Made by a program: the position numbers and the translations under genes
Part shown: piece by piece, positions 35,043-47,400 of the stretch
How the letters are laid out: each line of letters begins with the position of its first letter
Position numbering within the stretch: position 1 is the stretch's first letter
Source of the DNA: Ulota crispa
Lineage: Eukaryota > Streptophyta > Bryopsida > Orthotrichales > Orthotrichaceae
Direction of reading: 5' to 3'
Length of the DNA: 64,000 nucleotides
Assembly: GCA_963920765.1 (NCBI GenBank)
Contig: OY987251.1
Coordinates: 4,838,501-4,902,500, forward strand
Notes under the pieces: generated by a model
Seen by the model: only the letters and a program-made list of their open reading frames with translations
What the model was told of the DNA's origin: nothing
The model's database searches: none

Positions 35043-36304
35043 GGGGGCGGTTCACATAATGCAATCGTACACACTATGTCTCACATCCCATTGAAATTTC
35101 AAAATTTAATTGGTGTCAAGAACAAGTTATTCATTAAGTTGGGAAAAAGCTTACATATTTGGACTTTTGAATTTTTCATTTTTAAGAGTTTTTAGGTGAT
35201 TTAGAGTGAATATTATGATGGTTTTTTCAAGAACTTACATAAATGATGAAATACCTTACAAGAATTGTTTAATAACTTATTACAAATCACCAAAATATTC
35301 CCACAAATACAAAATTTAGTATTCTCAAAATAAGTTTTGGAAAAGTGTTTTTTCCCAATTTAATGAATAAAGCGCTAAAGCCAAAAATTGAGACTTGGCA
35401 CTTCACACTATGTCCCTAGTTCCATGTCCCTATTATTTACATGGCAACATTTATTGAAAGTCTTAGTGCCAAAAAAGGTGAGACTTCAGTGCAAGTTTGA
35501 GTTTACCATTTTGCTAGAACCAACTTTTAGCCCAAGTCCCACTAATATTTTTGCATAAAATATTGAAAGCTTATTATACATTTTATTCCCCAAACAACTC
35601 AACTAATTTGGGATATGGCGTTGAGAACTTGAGGTGGGACTTTTGGAGATGGGACATGGGACGTAGTGTAAAGTGACCCTATGCCTCACAACCCATCTTT
35701 GCAAGTCCCACTTCAACTCAAAACCTAACTTCATCATTAGGAAAAATATGGGGCCCCAATAAGGCCTTGAGTTTGGGGGGTCCTTAGCCGTGGGAACCCA
35801 ATTCCCAATAAAATTATGCGCAGGCTGAGGTGGCATCATTAATGCCACCTTAACTTTTTTGAAATTTTTATTTAAAAAAATAGTTTTTTTTTTAAGAGTT
35901 TTTTTTTTTTTGAAATTTCGGATTTTTTTAATTCAAATTTTCCGGCCATCAACAAGCTGGTTTCCCACATCGGTAACCAAAAGAATGGCGGCTGATAATT
36001 TTTTTTAAAGGCCGTCTAAAGGCCCCATATTTTTCCTAATGTAGGTTGTTGAGGGCAAAAAGAAGTACAAAAAGATGTCACAAACGTTTTATGCAAAAAT
36101 AGTGGTGAGAGTTGGGGGTGAAAGTTGGGTCTAGCAAAATGGTCACCTCAAAAGTTCTGAAATATGCTACCATGTCAACAATACAAAATAAATTGGGACA
36201 TGCGACTTAAAATGTAGTGTGAAGCACCAAATCTCAATTTTTAACTTTACACCAATCAAGTTTCCAAAATTTAGTGGAACATAGGGCGTAGTGTGAAGAA
36301 TTCC
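35043..36304. mobile_element. TTA-flanked foldback element
   Basis: TTA at 35040-35042 and 36305-36307 with weak inverted ends (GCGGTTCACA, TGTGAAGAATTCC). The interior mirrors itself (CCATTTTGCTAGAACC and GGGTCTAGCAAAATGG). Confidence 0.5.
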
Positions 36305-36307
36305 TTA

Positions 36308-36838
36308 GGGCTGCTTTACACTAGAAGTCAAGGCTGGTTTCTAGCCTTGAACACGCCCATTACTAGAATCTGGTTGGATCAAAATTTGAAAACGGTCTCA
36401 AGGCCTTTACACTAAGAGTCAAGGCTACATTTTTAGAACATATTTCAATATTTGAATGACAAGATTTGACACGGCCCCAACTCTAGAAATTAGGTCTCCT
36501 AAAAATGTGATGCCAATTCTTGACCTTGAGGTTATTGTCATATTTGATTAAAAAATAGCTTTTTGAATTAAAACATTCTTTTGAGATACTCAACAACGTA
36601 GGATGGAATAAAAATATCAATAGGTTAACCTTAATTTCTTTTTTTAATCCCTTTTCTCCTGAATTTTCAAAATTAGCCTCAATTTTTTGGCCTCAAAGTA
36701 TTTATATGCAAGAGAGTTAGCCCTCACTATACTCATATTATAATGAGCACTTGGGATTGTTCTTGAGGCCATTTGGGCTATAATTTTTGTCAAGATGGCC
36801 CCAAATTTTAAAGGCCTTGACTCCATGTAAAGCGGCCC
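36308..36838. mobile_element. Harbinger-like element H3
   Basis: GGGCTGCTTTACACTAGAAG at the left, CATGTAAAGCGGCCC at the right, flanked by TTA at 36305-36307 and 36839-36841. Confidence 0.75.
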
Positions 36839-36841
36839 TTA

Positions 36842-37223
36842 GAGCATCTCTTGCCACCCACCAAATGAACCCTTTGCGTTCAACGCGGAACGGTTTTTGC
36901 AATTAAAGTCACCAACAACACTATACTTGTCAATGTGTAGGAGTGGGCCTTTCAAGCTTAGCCACTTTCACGTCAAATTTGAGCTTTCTCTAGGCCCCCT
37001 TCACAATCTCTGCCAAGCACTGCTCACGCACTATTCATGCAATGTTCACGCCGCAACGTCACTCTACAGCCAAATGTACCAGTGCAATTTGTTGTAACGT
37101 AAATGCAAGCCCTGAAACCTTTTGGATGCAAAAGAACTTCATGCTTATTGCACTAATTGCTGCTTTTGTCCCCCTCTATACCTAGTTTCAAGGGCTTCAA
37201 TTGACAAGTGGCAAGAGATGCTC
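36842..37223. mobile_element. Harbinger-like element H2
   Basis: GAGCATCTCTTGCCACC at the left and GTGGCAAGAGATGCTC at the right; TTA before, TTG after. It abuts H3 and shares its TTA. Confidence 0.7.
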
Positions 37224-39156
37224 TTGGTCTTCAAAAAATTGTAATCTCCAAACTTATGCCCTTAAATGATGGAAATGTTGTTATTTTTAAAACTTTTGGG
37301 GGTTTCAAATATGCCCTTTCACCAGCAATTTCGTCCATGTGAATGAGATTGGTGAATAACCCGGCCAAGTCACTCCATGAACAAGCCATACCAATCTCAT
37401 GAGGCCATGACGGCTTGTTCACCGATGAACAAAAACTCATTCACAACCTTTCATTCACTGTTTATTTGAGATATTTGAACCCCCATATTACATATAACCT
37501 TGTGAATAGTGGTTGTCTTCACGGCTTTGCTTATGCTTGTGTGGCCCTAGCATGCAAGTACAACTCTTGATTGCACCGATTATGTTCGTTTCACAATTTT
37601 TCTTTAGAAGATTTTTGTGTGCTTGTTATGAAATGTGCTTTGCCGATAGTCTTTGTAGTCACGACTTTCTTTGGCCGCTCCCTAATTCAATACTTTACAT
37701 TTGGGGTGTTCACCACTCACTATGAACCCAAAGTGGAGCAATGGACACTACTTGCACAAGTAAATTTTGTCACATGTCGGTTGCTAAGCTAGTTTGGAAG
37801 GATTGGGATTGGGACTGTCAAGTGCAATTATAGGAACACATTCAAGTAGTTTCAAGGTTAGTCTACAATTGCTTTCAGGATCCTTTGAGTTGTAATATTG
37901 CCCTGCAATATAAAATATTATACAATACTATTTTCCACAAAAATGACCTTCCAGCTTGTTCAAAAACTAATTTTACAGATTTGTTTCTTGAATTTTCCAA
38001 GACCTCGCGATACGCCCAAACCCTTAAACAGCCGAGTAGTATACATACTTTATGGGCCCTATCCCAAACTTAGCCAAAAGTTATGGCATATAAACATCAA
38101 TGCACACCAAAAAAGATTTGCGTTTGAAAATGGCATTTTATAAAAAAATAAATGGCAACATTTACTTCTTTGTGTAAAGGTAGATTCTTTGAATACTTTG
38201 AATACTTATATCTAACTTCTTGGTCAATTCCAAAAAATGTGCGGGAAAAATCAACTAGTTCAAAGTTAGTCAATGGAATTGGAAAAAAAATCAGTTGCAT
38301 TTTGAAATTATTAGCAAAAAAACTAGTTGGATTTTATTATAAAATCAGAATGTAGTATATCAATGTGAATTTAGAAACAAATCCAGCACAGGTTGACAAA
38401 AAAAATCGGTTGACTATAGAAAATGCCAAACTTTAGCTGGTGGAGTCCCAAATTTTTCCCAAACATTGGTTCCAGATCGGCATTTGAAAGTTCTTTATCT
38501 AAACTTTGTATGCATGGAATCCATAGTTTGAATTTACCCCCTATTTTGTCATTTATAAGGCCCTCTATTTCCAAATTTATTCCCCAATTTTGTATTTACA
38601 AAGGACCCCTCTACTCCAATGGTGCAACCATTTACAATAGGGTAAGACGATTTAAAACCGCATACCGTACCCTATTCAAAAGTGTGTCTACAGAAACCTA
38701 AATAATAAATAAACAACCGTTGCAAAATGCTCAAACACTAGGAAATCAAAACTAAAGCACAAGTTTAAGAAACCAAACTTGGCACTCTTATAACTTTCAC
38801 ATATAATATTCAAGCACTGTTCCATTCCAACTTGAACTTAAATTCAGTTGCAGTTTGCGAATGTGTGGTCAAAACATAAAACTATAAGTGAACCTTTGCT
38901 TGGAAATAGCTCATCCTACCTAAATACAAGTTCATAGGCAGAAAAAGGTTATCTCCAACATTCCTTCTCCAAAGACCACTTGTCACACCCTACATACCTC
39001 TGGCCCAAGTAAAGCGTGCCACTTCACCTCAGGAGTTATCTGGAAAAACCATACAAAGAAGAAACAATGGCACAACCAATAAGAATTTTAATGTTCTAAC
39101 AGCTTTTATGTGGGGTTAGGGTGAAATGCCAAAGTACGTAAGACTTTAGAAATTGG
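37224..39156. other. Unassigned DNA
   Basis: Several overlapping ORFs of 60-90 codons but none recognised or splice-linked. 38150-38500 shares AACTAGTTGGATTT-like and TTTAGCTGGTGGAGT-like blocks with 2080-2250 and 34350-34550, so it is an old dispersed repeat. Confidence 0.35.
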
Positions 39157-39597
39157 GAATTGCTAAATCCACCACACCTATTTGCTAAATCCACCACACC
39201 TATTTGCTAAATCCACCACACCTATTTGTTAAATCCACCACATTGCATCATGTTTAGGATTTCATAAAGAAAAAAGGGTCAATTTTATATTTTTATCAAA
39301 TGATCATTTAATGATGATGACAAACATATTTATTCCAAAATCATATATACTCAAAGTTATGGAAGCTAAACCAAGTAAACAGAAGAAGAAAGGGAAGAGT
39401 AGACCACTTCTTGTATGGACTTGCGGATTGCAAAGTGTAAATAGTAATAGTAGACATTTGCTGATTGGAACAATAAAATAGAAGGAACGTGTGGAAATGC
39501 AAGCAATAATATTGCCTCTTTTATTTTTCTTTATGAAACTCCTAAACATGGTGCAATGTGGTGGATTTAGCAAAAATGGGTGATGGATTTAGCAATT
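39157..39597. mobile_element. Inverted-end element with 23-bp tandem repeats at one end
   Basis: Left AATTGCTAAATCCACC is repeated four times with a 23-bp period (starts 39161, 39184, 39207, 39230); the right end carries GGTGGATTTAGC and GGATTTAGCAATT inverted. Confidence 0.7.
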
Positions 39598-40518
39598 TTC
39601 TATAAACTTATACCATCAAGGATTGGATTTGCAAATTTTGAAATCACATTTGGATTCAAAAACTCTAATTTAGTCTAGAAACCCTAAACATGAACTAAAA
39701 TAGTCGACTCCAAAATAGGGGCAAATTCTTACTTTTAGCTTTATATATAAAATGCAACATGACATCATGGGATCAATTTCAGTTTTTACTAATAATAATA
39801 TGATGATTGGAGTGAAAATGCCACTAAGCGGTTTAGGGTATTACGCTATTAAATGATGCACAAACCTCACAATAATCACCATTTCATGGCTCAATAGGAC
39901 TGCACAGAATCATGAATTTGACAATTGAGTCTAGACAAAGGAAGTCCATGTGAAATAACAAGCACGCTCAAACCAAGTCCTGGATAAAAAAAGGCAAAAA
40001 AGAAAGCAAATTAAAAAAGAAGAAAGAAGAAGAGGTGGTTTTAGGACTAACCTGGATCATCGTAACTATACCCATTGAGGGGGTCGTCACTTCTGTCAAG
40101 TCTGATTTCCTACCCTCTCCGGTTGCAAGTCTTCCCTCCATACAACGCATTTCGAAAGCGTGATATAATACAAATCACCAAAGCAGTGGCTCTGCCAGAA
40201 ATTAAGAATCTTGTGCAATCTTGTGGAACTTTCTGGAATCTTCTGGTAGTAGACCAGGGTTGAACGTCATAACATTGGGTGAACTCCAGCGACAGTGCCC
40301 CCACCATTTCTACACAAACAATAGCAACAAACGTAAAAGAATCAGCCATTTATCTTTACAACTCCAATAAAAGACTCGGCAATTGAAGGAATGATCTTCT
40401 ATACAGACACGGATCACAGATGCATTGCAAACTGGAGGGGACAACAAACCTGAAAAAAAAACCACAAAGCAAAAAGAAGAAATGAACTTGAACTTCACAT
40501 GAGTCAATTTCAGTTACT
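39598..40518. other. POLH downstream DNA, no gene assigned
   Basis: Open frames exist on both strands at 40050-40510. A short stretch at 40051-40109 (minus) is bounded by AG and GT, but there is no second exon to support it. Confidence 0.3.
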
Positions 40519-41040
40519 ACTACACCCTGCATTTGACAAGGCTAAACTTGCACTAATTCATGATATTCCTGAATTTTGCACGGGCGCAGCCCACCAACTA
40601 TTCAATTCACAGCAATGTAGGTAAATTCAGTATTGTACAGTGTGTTTAGTAACATTTAAATATTATCTCAAAACTGTGAGTGACTTAAGTGGCCAAAAGC
40701 AAGCAGCCAAAATGCTGAAGAGAAAAGATTTTGATGAGCACAAGAGAGAGGAAGTGAAGGATGCCACACCTTAGTGAAGCTGTGTTGTGTTGCCAAGTGG
40801 CTACTTGAGGGGGCAGCAAAAAGGTTAGGTTATAGCCAAAACACTACTTGGAGAACAAGGGAAAGATGCTGCAAGTTATGTCTTACTCACTAATTACACA
40901 TGATTAAAGTGAAATTCACTCAAATTTGTGAGAAGGGGCTTGCAGTGTTCAAAATCTCACACTAATTTGATTAAAATAACTTGGGTAGTGAAAGGGGCAA
41001 CTTCCATACCAACACAAGGTCTAAAACTGATTGCTTGCAG
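40519..41040. repeat. Diverged copy of POLH intron 7 sequence
   Basis: Collinear with 45175-45690, including CTTGAGGGGGCAGCAAAAAGG and GTGAAATTCACTC. It lies downstream of the POLH stop, next to other partial duplications of the POLH 3' end. It could be a partial gene duplication or two copies of an unknown repeat. Confidence 0.5.
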
Positions 41041-41462
41041 CTGTCGCCTTGTTCCACAATGCCACAGTAAGCTGCCATTCAGAGCGAGGTTTAGGGTTTA
41101 GGGTTTAAGGGTTAGTACATTGGCTGGCAGGGTTTTAGGGTCTATACTTGGAAGGAAATATGCGTATAGAAAATCTTAAAAAATCATAAGTTTCTAATTT
41201 CAAAGAATTCCATACGGACACAATTCTAGAACTGATTGGCTGGCGGGGTTTTAGGGTGTGTCTACTTGGAAGGAAACATGAGTATAGAAAATCTTACAAA
41301 AATCATAGTTTTCTAATTTCAAAAGAATTCCATACTGACACAATTCTAGAACTGATTGCAGCTATCGCCGTGTTCCCCAATGCCACAGTCAGCAGCCCCT
41401 CAAAGAGAAAATTTAGGGTTTAGGGTTGGCTGGCAGGGTTTTAGGGTTCTAGGAGGGTTTGT
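41028..41462. repeat. Partial tandem copies of the POLH 3' end and 3' flank
   Basis: GGCTGGCAGGGTTTTAGGG (or a close variant) recurs near 41121, 41231 and 41423, each followed by CTACTTGGAAG, the sequence that spans the POLH stop codon. A block from GATTGCAGCTATCGCC to TTTAGGGTTTAGGG is also repeated (about 41030-41113 and 41352-41424). These are stacked duplications of the gene's end, with TTTAGGG motifs at the joints. Confidence 0.75.
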
Positions 41463-44400
41463 CTACTTGGAAGACGGGAAGAAATCACTAATACTGGGGC
41501 GCTTCGAGGGACGCTGCAGTGGTTTAGGGTTAGGTTTCCAAGAGTTTCGAAGCTCCCTTTGAATCGCCGCCGGCAATTGAGCCAAAACCTCTTCGTCAAT
41601 CTCCTCTTGCTTGTAGCACTCCCACTTGCTACCACTTCGCTTCCCATTCCGCTGCCACAGCTCCTTCAGTTTCGGTACTGAGCTTGGTTTTGCAGGACTT
41701 ATAGGATCAGTAGTAGTACTACCACTAATACCACCAACTGATACCCTTTGCTGCGTTTCAGTCGACAACGGCAACCTCGGTGATACCGCCGCCACCCCTC
41801 CATCAGTTTCAAAGCTTACAGTCTCATGCCCTATTCCTGTCGGCACGTCCAACCACAGTTCCGTCAGCCACAAACACTGTTTGGAACGGATGCCCAAAAT
41901 GTTCATTCTCATTGGCAAAGAGCATCTCAGGAATGAACGTGAATAATTTAGGGAATATTTCATGGATACCCCTGAAGTTTGTAATATTTTCATAGATACC
42001 TTTGCTTATTAAGAAATTTCACAAATACCCTTGGACCATGATTTTTCCGCATTTATTTGTTGTGCTCGTACTTCCTTCATGACCAATGTTGAAGAAGGAA
42101 ATATAATGAAATAAAAAAGAAGCAACTTGCGCACAAGGAAGAATGGAATTGGCATGGACAACAAAACAAACGCTTGAAAATGATGGTCCAGGGGTACTGG
42201 TGAAATTTCTGAAAAAGCAGGGGTATCTATGAAATTATTGCAAACTTCAGGGGTATCCATGAAATTTTCCCAATAATATAACATAAACTCTAAAACTAAA
42301 AGCATAAGAAACGTCAGCCACAAACATTGCTTGGAAATGGATGACCAAAAATTGCATTCTCATTGGCAAAGAGCATCTCAGGAATGAACGTGAACAATTT
42401 AGGGAAAATTTCATGGATACCCCTGAAGTTTGTAATATTTTCATAGATACCCCGTACTTTCTCAGAAATATCACATATACCCCTTGAACCCAAAAATTTA
42501 GGCATGTGTTTTGTTTTGTTGTGCATGTCTTTTCCTTCTCCCTTTGTGCGCACACTACATCTTTCTTGTTATGCATGCGCACAAAGGAAGAAGGGAAGTG
42601 GCATGCACAACAAAACAAACGCCTACAATTTTTAGTCCAAGGGTATTTGTGATATTTCAGAAAAACCCCACAAGGGTATCTATGAAAATATTGCAAGCTT
42701 CAAGGGTATCCATGAAATGTTCCCAAGAATTTAACATAAATAAAAAACTAAAAGCACAAGAAAGGTTTAGAACCCCACCACCTGCTGGAAGGTCCCACAT
42801 CATTACTACCACATTTTTGAGGTCATACATGGAACCTTCTCATTGGTTCCTTGTAATGGGAGAACAAGTCGTTTCACACAACGTGAGATTTACTAACGCA
42901 TTCCATTCCATATACGTTTGAGGGACTCTTTTCAAACCCATGTTGGTGGACCCACGTCAAGAAGAAAGAAAAGAAGACAAAAAGTTTCTCACCCAAACAC
43001 GTCCAACTGTCCAGTGGGAATGGGCCTTCAGGAGGGTTAACGACGGCCGGCAACCTCGGTAGTGTCGCCTCTGGATCAACACAATATTCTTCTACTGGAG
43101 AGCATTGAATCAAGGTTGGTGATTCTGCATCCTCCGAAGGGTTTAGGGTTTTAGGGTTTAGGTCGTCGATCTGTAGAGAGTGTCGGTCATCAAACAACTG
43201 CAACTGGCTCTTCGGTGAGAGTTTTACGGGACTGCCAATGCGACCAAATGTTGGAGTACACTGCACATCTCCATCGTCTCCATCAGTAAGAAAAATGTTT
43301 CCACAACGAGCCGGTTCTTCAAAACTGCCAGGTTTGTTTAAAGATTCACTTCCATCGGAGATGAAATCTGCTGGTTCTTCTTCTTCATTTTCGTCTTGTT
43401 CGTCGAGGTCGTTGCTGGACGGAGTTCTCGAGGTAGATCCGATTTCAAATTCTTTAGTGGATTGGCAAGGGTGTTGCCCACTACCAGGTTCTTCTAGGTC
43501 GGATGTTGTGGACAGGATTGTCTCTGGAGTAGTCGTCGACCGGGACGGCGCTGCGAAGAAGGAACTAATAGGGTTCACTCCCTGTCAAGTCAAGGTAAAG
43601 ATCAATAACAGAGTGTTACAAAATAATAACCAATACATAGAATTTTTAACTCCAAAGTGCTACATGGGTACCTGAGATCAATCAATCAACGATATAAAGC
43701 TTTTTGTTAGAGTTTCAGCACTTCGTGAACCCCAACCTTTGAATCTCATGTTGTCGAACTTTATGCTAGAGTTTGACTATGTTATTTGAATTTGTAAAAG
43801 GTAGCCTTTAAAGTGAATTTTGATCAATGTGGAGCTCGAGTGTATCTGTATTGGTCCAAATACACTCCATATATAAAGTACAACTCCACATTAATTGAAA
43901 TTCACGTTCTTTACTTCACTATGCTGTAAAATACTCCATTGAAAAATTAAAACCACTAGTTTTTATGAGGTGCAAGTGGACTTAGGGTTACAGTTTGAGG
44001 GTTTAGGGCTTAGCTGAATCTCATCTTGGGATCTCCATATCGTGCAGCACCTCCAATGGCGTGATTTGATTGAAAGGTTTGAATTTTTAGGGGTACGATT
44101 AGTCTGAAGAAACCCTGAACGTTATTGAGTTGAATCCCACTAATGATTGAGGTCAAAAGTGAAAATCAGGGGTGGGGTTGTTCAATTCATTATATTAAAC
44201 ATGAAAACTATAAGGAGCTCCATAAGAGGAAGAGCATATGCTTAAGTGACTCGCTCGGTGTGTCTAGAATGCATGAACTTGAAATGCAACTTACCATAAG
44301 CCTTAAACCCTAAACCGTAAAACTCACCGTCGGTATAGCAGAGATATCCCCTGCTCCGATAGAAAGAAGGGTAACAGCCCAATTGTTGGGGCCATTGCTA

Positions 44401-47400
44401 CCAGATCCCTTGGCAGGAGACAGGCTTTGATTTGAAGGACAAAAGTCCCGGAGACCACGCTCGAAAAGCAAGCGGGCATCTGCCAGAACCTTCTCTTTCC
44501 CGTAGCGCAGAGGACAGGATTTTGATGGAAATTTCTTCACAGGTTGGCTCCCTCCACGCTGCAACACACAACATAAATTTCTATAAATTTTTGAGCATAA
44601 ATGGATGCAAAGGTGGTCAAGGTAAGGGCCTCATTTGTCCTTGTTCTCGCTGGCTTAAGCGTGAGGATGCATTTGCGTGGGGTCCTTAGCTTGCATAAAA
44701 GTCGCTTGAACAAAAATACTGTCATGTGTCTTTGCATGGTTACAATAATTTCTACGCAGCATAATACCACTCCGCAATTTTTGTAGTTATGTTCACAAGT
44801 ATAAGGACAATCAAAAATACAATTTTTTTGTTCAAGCAATGATAAGCAATTAAACTAGCTCAAAAGCTAATTACTACATTTGTTTTAGAAAAAAACAAAA
44901 GGGCTTATGTTTTAGCTAACCAGCTGAACTGTTGCATGGAACACCAAAAGTTTTGCTTTTCGGTTGTGCAACTCAAAGTCCAAATCAAGCTGGTCTTGAA
45001 GTCGGTCGCCGAGCTCTCCAAGCCAATGCATAACCTGAAATCCAGCATAAACAAACAAAAAAAAAAGCTGATAAAATGTCTTACTCTAGAAACCCCTACT
45101 CAAGCCAACAATTTCCGTTATAAAAAATTAAATTTCTAGAAACATTTGAATGGTTCACCACAAAAGCTATTTCATTTACTGCACCCCGCATTTACAACAC
45201 TAATTCAAGAAGAGGCAAAGAATGTTAACTTGGAAACAAAGAAGCAAATTTGCAGGGAGCACTAATAATAAGGTAGTTCACAATAGTTTAGGTCAAATCA
45301 ATACACTATGGGGTACAATACTATCTCAAACAGTGTGACTCAATTGGCCAAAATCTTGTAGAAATTTTGTGAGCATGCACCCCAACTAGAGAGTGCATGA
45401 AGCCCATTGCATTACAGAGGTTATTTTGCCAGCACTTCTTGAGGGGGCAGTAAAAGGTTGTGACCAAAACCCAACTATGATACTGAAGCTAGGAGGCATG
45501 CCACACCATCATAGTAGACCTAATTAATCTGAAATTCACCTAGAATAAGATTAGTGTAAAGAAGTCTCTCAGTAACTGAAACAACTTGGGAATTGCGTTC
45601 TAAATAATTCAGATAAAAAATTCCATATTATCACATACACTGAGTCTGAACAAGGCAAACTGGCTCCAGTGCAAAAAGTTGCAGCAGTAGTTGAGGAAGC
45701 ACCGAGATTTTACTCACAGCAAATGTTCCTCTCTTTTTTTAAGGCAAAATTTGCAAAAGCCACTCACTCACCGAAGTAATGCTGGTGAGTGCTTTTGGAC
45801 CTGGAAACGCTCGACTACAACTGTGGCTTTTCGTCAGAACACGACTCTGGACCTCGTCTCCGTTCATTCCCCGCGCCATGTTCCATAACCAAGCCCTGCC
45901 AAAAGAAAAGTGCAACAAAAAGAAATTGGATTCAATAGATTAAGCTGCAAATGGAGCAACAGCAAAGTGACATTTTTAAAGCCAATAATGAACCACAAAA
46001 ATGGCCAAAAAATAACCAAAAGTGGTCACCTTTTTGGTTGGTTGTTTAGGCCGAATTTCCATGCTAGTTTAGAAGCAAAAAAACTCACAAGTGACAAACA
46101 AGTTTGTAATGCAAAATTATTATTTTTGTTTATTTATGGGCTCTCCAATTCTGGGGTCAGCATGAAAGTTTACTCTTAGAAAGCAATTTTTACAAGGATC
46201 ATTAATACTTCATCAAAACTATAATGGTAGGTAAGGACATGTAGAATGCAAAGATACGTACCCAGCATTAAGACCGTAGAGCTCTTGCAATTTGAGTTGT
46301 GAGAATGGGAGCAGGTCAGCTGGGGTTTTCACACCAAGATCCTCTTGCAGAGCTTTTCCAAGCTTGCCTCCTAATCGCTGACTACAACAAAATGAGAGAA
46401 AGCCACGTGTAAGGCATATGCTAATTTCATTTGTAAACCTCAAAGCTTTACGTTCCTTTTCATCGATTTAATCCCCGAAATGTTCAAATGGCCAAAAGTG
46501 GCTGCTTCCATATTCCCATAATAGATCACTTCGCAAGCTTTAAAAAATAGGAGGCTACAAATAGTATCAAGAAATCAAATCCCAAATATTAGCGCAACAA
46601 AAGCGTGTAATGAAAAATTACAATTAGGGGGGTTTCAAAGCTCCGTAGATTTCTCTGATTTCTTTTCTCTTATTTTTGCTCTTTTTTTACAGAAGAAGAA
46701 TCTCATTCTCAAAGTGGTTTCAGAGCAGGTTTCTTGTCTTTTTCTTCAGGTTTTTTCACGCAAGAGAGAGCCCATGCTTGTACTATTTCGCACCCCGCAA
46801 TGTGCAAAAAAAACTCTCCAGTTTTCTCATGAGAAATCGCAATTCTCTGTATGCTGGAAACTCCGTTACTTCCCACAATTGCATCTCAAAGAAAATTTGA
46901 TGATTTTTCCTCAGTCTTGAAACCAACTATTAACGACTTTCCATTTTCAACATTTAGGGCTTGGAGAGAAAATGTTTAGAGTTTATATGCAATTTGAGTT
47001 CATCACCCAAAGTTGAAACCTATCACAAGGGTTTAGGGCAAGGTCCAAGGAGAATCAACATTCAGTGTGTTGTCAGCCAATTGACTTTTCCAAAAGAAAA
47101 CTAGTAGACACCTGAAACTAACAAATAATAAACCAGCCAAATTTTTCAAAATAAACCTAACTTTAGTATATTAAAACATTTCTATAGGAAACATATAGTG
47201 CATGACACTTATAACCAACAACTATTGGCCAAACAAGAAATACTAAAGCACAAGACATATACCCATTAGCTCAAAAGTAATTCCACCACTAAGCGGGACA
47301 AACCTTAAGCTTCATTGTGGTGGATTCAAATTTTTGATAACTTTCTTTTTGACAAAGCCTTAGGCTAACCACTTGAATTGGGCGTTGTTGGTTATAAGTA

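Larger units (their letters stand above)
41865..42765. repeat. Tandem duplication (about 450 bp x2) in POLH intron 10
   Basis: Copy A (41865-42311) and copy B (42312-42765) share GTCAGCCACAAACA, CATTCTCATTGGCAAAGAGC, a whole A-family MITE, and the flank AACATAAA...AACTAAAAGCA. Copy A touches the 5' side of the last exon. Both copies keep the MITE's target duplication, so the MITE inserted before the duplication. Confidence 0.85.

Noticed and set aside
40051..40109. Possible minus-strand mini-exon (reads EIRLDRSDDPLNGYSYDDP)
   Set aside because: Bounded by AG and GT and protein-like, but no neighbouring exon could be joined and no family is recognised. Not enough to call a gene.
42247..42696. 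149-codon minus ORF in POLH intron 10
   Set aside because: Runs through the two duplicated MITEs; MITE hairpins commonly leave open frames. No protein features.
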